Origin: Gigaspora rosea
Lineage: Eukaryota > Glomeromycota > Glomeromycetes > Diversisporales > Gigasporaceae
NCBI GenBank assembly: GCA_003550325.1
Contig: QKWP01001199.1
Location: 45,134-109,133, forward strand
Direction of reading: 5' to 3'
DNA: 64,000 nt
Positions 58,486-64,000 of this stretch are shown piece by piece (position 1 is the first letter of the stretch; every line of letters starts with the position of its first letter). The notes under the pieces were generated by a model, which saw nothing but the letters and a program-made list of their open reading frames with translations, searched no databases and was not told the DNA's origin. Both the position numbers and the translations under genes were made by a program.

Positions 58486-60170
58486 TTAAATCAATATAAT
58501 ATAATATATTAATTGAAAATAAATGCCTTTAATTGCTTTTGAAATTAATTTTGTGTTAATAATTTTGGTGGAATACATTTCATAAGGATGCTTTGATATT
58601 GGCAATGATTTAATTGCTTTATCTGCTTCTAAGAATTGCTTTTTAATTTCATTGATACTATCTAAACTTTCTATGCTTTCATTCCATTCTTCAAGTATAT
58701 TCCAAATATTACTAGCAGAAGGCCTTTTCTGAGAATCAAAGTCCATGCATTGGTTAGCTAATTCAATATAACAGTCCGGGGTTCCGGGAGCAAATTCTGG
58801 TCTTAATCCTTTGCAAACCTTTATTGCAAGTCGGTGATCAAATTCCTGACCATCAAAAGGTCTTTGTCCAGTTGACATCTCTGACATAATAACACCAAAA
58901 CTGTAAATATCTGCAGCTTTTGTAAACTTTTGACCCAATAATACTTCAGGAGCTAAATAAGGCATAACTCCGTAAATTTCATCTTCTGAGTCATTTTCAT
59001 TAGTTTTTTTGGATAATCTTAGATCTGCGATGTAAGATTGCAAAGTTGTGCTAATACGGTTGTCTTGCAAAATATTACCGCTATGAAAGTTTGCATGAAT
59101 ATACCCTGCTTCATGAATTAGATATAAATCTTTAGAAATATCGAAAAGTAGTTTTAATTTAGTCTTCCAGTTAACTTTTTGAAAGCTTGTTCTTAAAAAC
59201 TTATGAAGATTTCCACTATCAGCAAATTGAAGTACTATAAAGTATTCATTTTTACTTTTTTGAGTTATCCCATATATTTTAAGCTGTAAATCATATAAAA
59301 TACATTTCATATGATTTTCAAACTTTATAAATGAGATAAATAATTAATTAAAATAAATNTATAAGGCATAACTCCGTAAATTTCATCTTCTGAGTCATTT
59401 TCATTAGTTTTTTTGGATAATCTTAGATCTGCGATGTAAGATTGCAAAGTTGTGCTAATACGGTTGTCTTGCAAAATATTACCGCTATGAAAGTTTGCAT
59501 GAATATACCCTGCTTCATGAATTAGATATAAATCTTTAGAAATATCGAAAAGTAGTTTTAATTTAGTCTTCCAGTTAACTTTTTGAAAGCTTGTTCTTAA
59601 AAACTTATGAAGATTTCCACTATCAGCAAATTGAAGTACTATAAAGTATTCATTTTTACTTTTTTGAGTTATCCCATATATTTTAAGCTGTAAATCATAT
59701 AAAATACATTTCATATGATTTTCAAACTTTATAAATGAGATAAATAATTAATTAAAATAAATTAAATGAATTATTATTTATAAACAGCTAAACAAATAAC
59801 GATTTAGCTCACTTCTTTTAAAGGACCTTCCGACAAGGTCTTAAGCGCAACGGTACTGAATGTTGAACGCGTTCTTTTGTAGTTATCATCATTAATTTTT
59901 TCAACTTCATGTCGTATACCATCCAACCAGGTTGCTTTGTATACGGAACCACATCCTCCTTTCCCAATTCTTCAATAATAGATAATCTATCAAATGGAAT
60001 CCATTCGATCAAATCTTCATATCGCCAGGTTCTAAGTTGGAACGCTTTCATGCAATCATCAATATTTTTATTTCCACTTGTCCATCTTGTTGCTTTATCA
60101 GGGTCACATGATAGGCACCATGCGGGTTGAGTGTTATCTTCATTACAATGTGCACATTTCCATATTCAGA
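58486..60170 (-). pseudogene. Protein kinase gene (kinase subfamily K, copy 2), frame-broken and assembly-duplicated
   Basis: Exon 1 (60170 to ~59813) encodes WKCAHCNEDNTQPAWCLSC, a zinc ribbon close to the RanBP2 pattern, then RWTSGNKNIDD and EWIPFDRLSIIEELGK. One base is missing in the Gly-rich loop; the other frame reads GGCGSVYKATWLDGI and then VALKTLSEGPLKE. An 86-bp intron (59812-59727, GTGAGC...ATAAAG) follows. Exon 2 reads LKIYGITQKSKNEYFIVLQF, YIHANFHSGNILQD, YIADLRLSKK, GVMPYLAPEVLLG, ADIYSFGVIMSEMSTGQRPF and CMDFDSQKRP, then a tail like that of the 24-kb copy. HRD reads HAN and DFG reads DLR, so both catalytic Asp contexts are altered and activity is doubtful. Part of exon 2 is present twice around a single N at 59359. 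Another one-base loss precedes the zinc ribbon. Confidence 0.8.
58957..59762. repeat. 404-bp offset exact duplication around an N: probable unmerged contig overlap
   Basis: 58957-59358 and 59361-59762 read the same with an offset of 404. The first copy ends at the N at 59359; the second begins just after it. The duplicated piece starts in mid-exon and ends inside the intron. This is what an uncollapsed overlap of two contigs looks like, rather than a biological duplication. Confidence 0.8.
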
Positions 60171-60239
60171 TTTCCTATATAATATATAATTGATTTATTG
60201 CATCTGCGGTTTTGAATTTTAGTTCGAATATACTGCAAA

Positions 60240-62880
60240 CAATTTTCATATTTACCGACTAAATTAATACAAATGAAATGAATTGAACGTAATGGTAAAT
60301 AAGTGATTATGAACTTGTTTTGTGAACTTATTTTGCTATGTTTATGTAATAAAATAATTAAATGTTCTTTATACTCACGCGCTGAATGATATGATTAATG
60401 TGAATGAAATGAATTGTACGTAATGGTAAATAATAAATAAGTAATTATAAACTTGTATTGTGATCTTGTTTTGCCATTTTTATATAGTAAAGTTATTAAA
60501 TGCTCATTATACTCACGCGCTGAATGAAATTATTAATGCGAATGAAATGAATTGTACGTAATGGTAAATAAGTACCCGTAAACTGCCGTATAAACAGCCC
60601 GGGTCTGGTACATTCCACCAAAAAAATTAATTAGTAAAAAAAAGAAAATTATTAGTAAAAATGAGAGGGGGGGTCTGATATGTGGGGGGCTGTTTATACG
60701 GCAGTTTACGGTAATTATGAACTTGTTGTGATCTTGCTTTGCTATTTTTATGTAGCAAAATTATTAAATGTTCTTTATACTTACAGACTTATTTAATGCA
60801 AATGAAATGAATTGTACGTAATGGTAAATAAGAATTATGAACTTGTTTTGTGTTCTTGTTTTGCTATTTTTATGCAGTAAAATTATTAAATTTTCTTTAT
60901 ACTCACGAGCTGAATGAAATGATTAGTGCGAACGAAATGAATTGCACGTAATGGTAAGTAGGTAATAACTTGTTTTGTTTGTTTGTGATCTTGCTTTGCT
61001 ATCTTTATGTAGTAAAATTATTAAATGTTCATTATACTCACGCGCTGAATGAAATGATTATGCGAATGAAATGAATTGTACGTAATGGTAAATAAGTAAT
61101 TATGAACTTGTTATGATCTTGTTTTGCTATTTTTATGTTGTAAAATTTTTAAATGTTCTTATACTCACGCGCTGAATGAAATGATTAAAGCGAATGAAAT
61201 GAATTGTACGTAATGGTAAATAAGTAATTATGAACTTGTTTTGTGAACTTGTTTTGCTATTTTTATGTAGTAAAATTATTAAATGTTCTTTATACTCACT
61301 CGCTGAATGAAATGATTAATGCGAATGAAATGAATTGTACGTAATGGTAAATAAGTAATTATGAACTTGTTTTGTGAACTTGTTTTGCTATTTTTATGTA
61401 GTAAAATTATTAAATGTTCTTTATACTCACTCGCTGAATGAAATGATTAATGCGAATGAAATGAATTGTACGTAATGGTAAATAAGTAATTATGAACTTG
61501 TTTTGTGAACTTGTTTTGCTATTTTTATGTAGTAAAATTATTAAATGTTCTTTATACTCACTCGCTGAATGAAATGATTAATGCGAATGAAATGAATTGT
61601 ACGTAATGGTAAATAAGTAATTATGAACTTGTTTTGTGAACTTGTTTTGCTATTTTTATGTAGTAAAATTATTAAATGTTCTTTATACTCACTCGCTGAA
61701 TGAAATGATTAATGCGAATGAAATGAATTGTACGTAATGGTAAATAAGTAATTATGAACTTGTTTTGTGAACTTGTTTTGCTATTTTTATGTAGTAAAAT
61801 TATTAAATGTTCTTTATACTCACTCGCTGAATGAAATGATTAATGCGAATGAAATGAATTGTACGTAATGGTAAATAAGTAATTATGAACTTGTTTTGTG
61901 AACTTGTTTTGCTATTTTTATGTAGTAAAATTATTAAATGTTCTTTATACTCACTCGCTGAATGAAATGATTAATGCGAATGAAATGAATTGTACGTAAT
62001 GGTAAATAAGTAATTATGAACTTGTTTTGTGAACTTGTTTTGCTATTTTTATGTAGTAAAATTATTAAATGTTCTTTATACTCACTCGCTGAATGAAATG
62101 ATTAATGCGAATGAAATGAATTGTACGTAATGGTAAATAAGTAATTATGAACTTGTTTTGTGAACTTGTTTTGCTATTTTTATGTAGTAAAATTATTAAA
62201 TGTTCTTTATACTCACTAACTGAATAATGCGAATGAAATGAATTGTACGTAATGGTAAATAAGTAATTATGAACTTGTTTTGTGAACTTGTTTTGCTATT
62301 TTTATGTAGTAAAATTATTAAATGTTCTTTATACTCACTCGCTGAATGAAATGATTAATGCGAATGAAATGAATTGTACGTAATGGTAAATAAGTAATTA
62401 TGAACTTGTTTTGTGAACTTGTTTTGCTATTTTTATGTAGTAAATTTATTAAATGTTCTTTATACTCACGATCTAAATGAAATGATTAATGCGAATGAAA
62501 TGAATTGTACGTAATGGTAAATAAGTAACTATAAACTTGTTTTGTGTTCTTGTTTTGCTATTCTTATGTAATAAATTATTAAATGTTCTTTATACTCACG
62601 CGCTGAATGAAATGATTAATGCAAATGAAATGAATTGTATGTAATAATAAATAAGTAATTACGAACTTGTTTTGTGATCTTGTTTTGTGATCTTGTTTTG
62701 CTATTTATGTAGTAAAATTATTAAATGTTCTTTATACTCACGAGCTGAATGAGATGGTTAATGCGAATGAAATGAAGTGTACATAATGGTAAATAAGTAA
62801 TTATGAACTTGTTTTGTGAACTTAAGTTTTGCTATTTTTATGTAATAAAATTATTAAATGTTCTTTATACATACGGGCTA
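60240..62880. repeat. 131-bp satellite array, about 20 units
   Basis: The unit reads GCGAATGAAATGAATTGTAC, GTAATGGTAAATAAGTAATT, ATGAACTTGTTTTGTGAACT, TGTTTTGCTATTTTTATGTA, GTAAAATTATTAAATGTTCT, TTATACTCACTCGCTGAATG and AAATGATTAAT. Units starting at 61321, 61452, 61583 and 61714 are exactly 131 bp apart and almost identical; flanking units are more diverged, as usual for unequal crossing-over. The array lies between the small Sel1 gene and the kinase exon on the minus strand. It is homologous to 23600-24130 in front of the other kinase copy. Confidence 0.9.
60575..60711. mobile_element. MITE, family B copy 2 (137 bp), TA duplication
   Basis: The ends CCCGTAAACTGCCGTATAAA and complement (TTTATACGGCAGTTTACGG) sit between TA dinucleotides (60573-60574, 60712-60713) in a satellite unit. 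Removing it restores the unit sequence AAGTAATTATGAAC. The interior AATTAATTAGTAAAAA and the GGGTCTGATATG phrase match 20213-20401. Confidence 0.8.
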
Positions 62881-63027
62881 AAATTTATAATAAATATTTA
62901 TGAGCTTAAATAGTTGATGAATATATCCAATAAATAAATGCTTTTAATGCTTACTCCCTGATAATTGAAATTGTGTAAGAAAACTTAATATGAATAAACT
63001 ATAAACATCATAAAAATAAAATTTAAC

Positions 63028-63423
63028 TCACTTTTTAAACCATTCCCACCATTTATCATAATTTTTTTCCACGCCAATTCCGTAATAATAACACCAGGCA
63101 GTTTTCCAAATTCCCATTGAATTACCTGCGTCAGCAGACTTCAGATAATTTGTAAACGCTTTATGCTTATCGATTTCGACTCCAATTCCTAAATAATAAC
63201 AATATCCAACTTGGTACATTCCGTTAGAATTATTCATGTCTGCCGATTGTTGATAATATGTGAATGCCTTGTTTTTATCTTTTTCAACACCTATCCCATG
63301 TTCGTAACAGTAACCGAGCAAATAATTTCCGTTTGGATCGTTTGTATCTGCCAATTTTCGACTGCTGTCGAAATTCAGTTGATTGAAAGCATCGATATTT
63401 TGTGTAATTTTTTGGTTTGACAT
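63028..63423 (-). CDS. Small Sel1-repeat protein (131 aa) or first exon of a Sel1-kinase gene
   Basis: It starts MSNQKITQNIDAFNQLNF and carries three Sel1 repeats (GNYLLGYCYEHGIGVEKDKN, GMYQVGYCYYLGIGVEIDKH, GIWKTAWCYYYGIGVEKNYD) before WWEWFKK and a TGA. No signal peptide or membrane segment is seen. The last codons overlap a perfect splice donor (AAAAAGTGAGTT), and an acceptor-like AATTATCAG follows about 95 bases downstream. The frame could therefore continue into another exon. A kinase gene lies on the same strand 2.9 kb downstream behind the satellite array. Sel1 repeats are protein-interaction helices; a scaffold role is inferred. The frame is intact, unlike most coding regions here. 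Confidence 0.7.
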   Translation of the reverse strand: MSNQKITQNIDAFNQLNFDSSRKLADTNDPNGNYLLGYCYEHGIGVEKDKNKAFTYYQQSADMNNSNGMYQVGYCYYLGIGVEIDKHKAFTNYLKSADAGNSMGIWKTAWCYYYGIGVEKNYDKWWEWFKK

Positions 63424-64000
63424 TTGGATTTAAAAAATAGTTGGATTTTATTTAAAAAATATTTGGATATCAAAATTTGGTTTTTATTTATTTACTTGAT
63501 TATACAACATATCCTAATTTATACCGGCTGGTGCTGCAGAATACAGCCTGGTCCATAAATAAATTAATAATGAATATACCAGGAACGGAGTGATATTGAA
63601 AATTTCACGAAGCGTATGGATCATGTGCTTATGTATGTACGATTTATTAACGATAAAATGTGAACTTAACTTCATAATGTAATTTATAGACAATACTTCG
63701 ATAATATAATTGTAATCGAGCTATCCTCTTTTAAACATTTATTTTAAGCATCAAAAAATATTATTCACAGATTACTGATAAAAAAAAACTATCCGTGATG
63801 AATCAACTGATTAGTTCAAGTAAAACCTGTAATTGCTATAGATGAAGATGATTCATGAACCAATTTGACTTAAACTATGCAATGTCATGCTACGTATAAT
63901 ACAAATTACGCCTCCCGGCATCCCTCGCAGGAGTTTTTTTTAAAAAAAAATTACCAAAACTATTGAAACACTAATTGCGTAGTATGAGATTAACTGTATT
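63424..64000. other. 5' flank of the Sel1 gene and window end, no feature
   Basis: AT-rich. A slightly GC-richer patch (GCCTCCCGGCATCCCTCGCA at ~63911) is unassigned. No gene, TIR pair or RNA was seen. Confidence 0.4.

Noticed and set aside
59325-59714. A separate second kinase fragment gene
   Set aside because: It is the exact 404-base-offset copy of the neighbouring exon beside an N, best explained by an unmerged contig overlap.
60240-62880. CRISPR-like array
   Set aside because: There are no unique spacers; whole 131-bp units are repeated, and the genome is eukaryotic.

Overview
The window looks like a repeat-rich nuclear contig of an arbuscular-mycorrhizal fungus (Glomeromycotina, Rhizophagus-like). 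This is inferred from the very AT-rich, transposon-packed background and from the host families present: TPR/Sel1-repeat proteins fused to kinases, kinases with the signatures PYxAPE and DIYSFGVIM, a BTB protein with ribonuclease-inhibitor-type LRRs, and PIF1/Helitron helicase fragments. Introns are short (80-137 bp) with GT...AG ends. No rRNA gene, intact tRNA gene, CRISPR array or prokaryotic feature was seen.

Layout. 1-8.4 kb is nested DNA-transposon material: foldback elements, hAT-type MITEs with clean 8-bp target duplications, a pogo-like transposon with a broken transposase, and a helicase fragment split by a hAT-type insertion. 8.4-13.8 kb holds a broken LRR fragment and two diverged copies of its non-coding downstream flank. 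15.7-19.5 kb is a higher-order tandem repeat (about 540 bp, four related subunits) carrying two datable TIR insertions. 19.7-23.5 kb holds a decayed gene relic and more TIR elements. 23.6-25.6 kb is a decayed kinase gene behind a short tandem array. 26.5-31.5 kb has two adjacent hAT MITEs, the best host gene of the window (BTB-LRR, 27890-29669) and another hAT MITE.

31.6-38.9 kb and 50.1-55.6 kb are two same-strand copies of one TPR-Sel1-kinase gene, 18.48 kb apart, both broken. Copy 1 has about 37 Sel1 repeats but lacks most of its kinase domain. Copy 2 has about 14 Sel1 repeats and a complete kinase domain. Between them lie a helicase relic, an old Ty3/gypsy-type LTR element, and a 4.4-kb TIR element sitting inside that element's LTR. 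The 4.4-kb element contains a 198-base assembly gap.

57-64 kb holds a hairpin MITE, a tRNA-like relic, a minus-strand kinase gene, a 2.6-kb array of 131-bp repeats and a small Sel1 gene. A 404-bp duplication beside a single N in the kinase gene looks like an unmerged contig overlap. The same repeat family lies immediately 5' of both kinase genes of this subfamily (24 kb and 60 kb), the most unexpected regularity here.

How the genes relate: TPR, Sel1, BTB and LRR modules are protein-interaction scaffolds, and the kinases are signalling enzymes. The region reads as a nursery and graveyard of expanded signalling families, shaped by segmental duplication, intragenic repeat expansion and repeated DNA-transposon insertion. 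Many frame breaks fall in A-runs, so some could be assembly errors.
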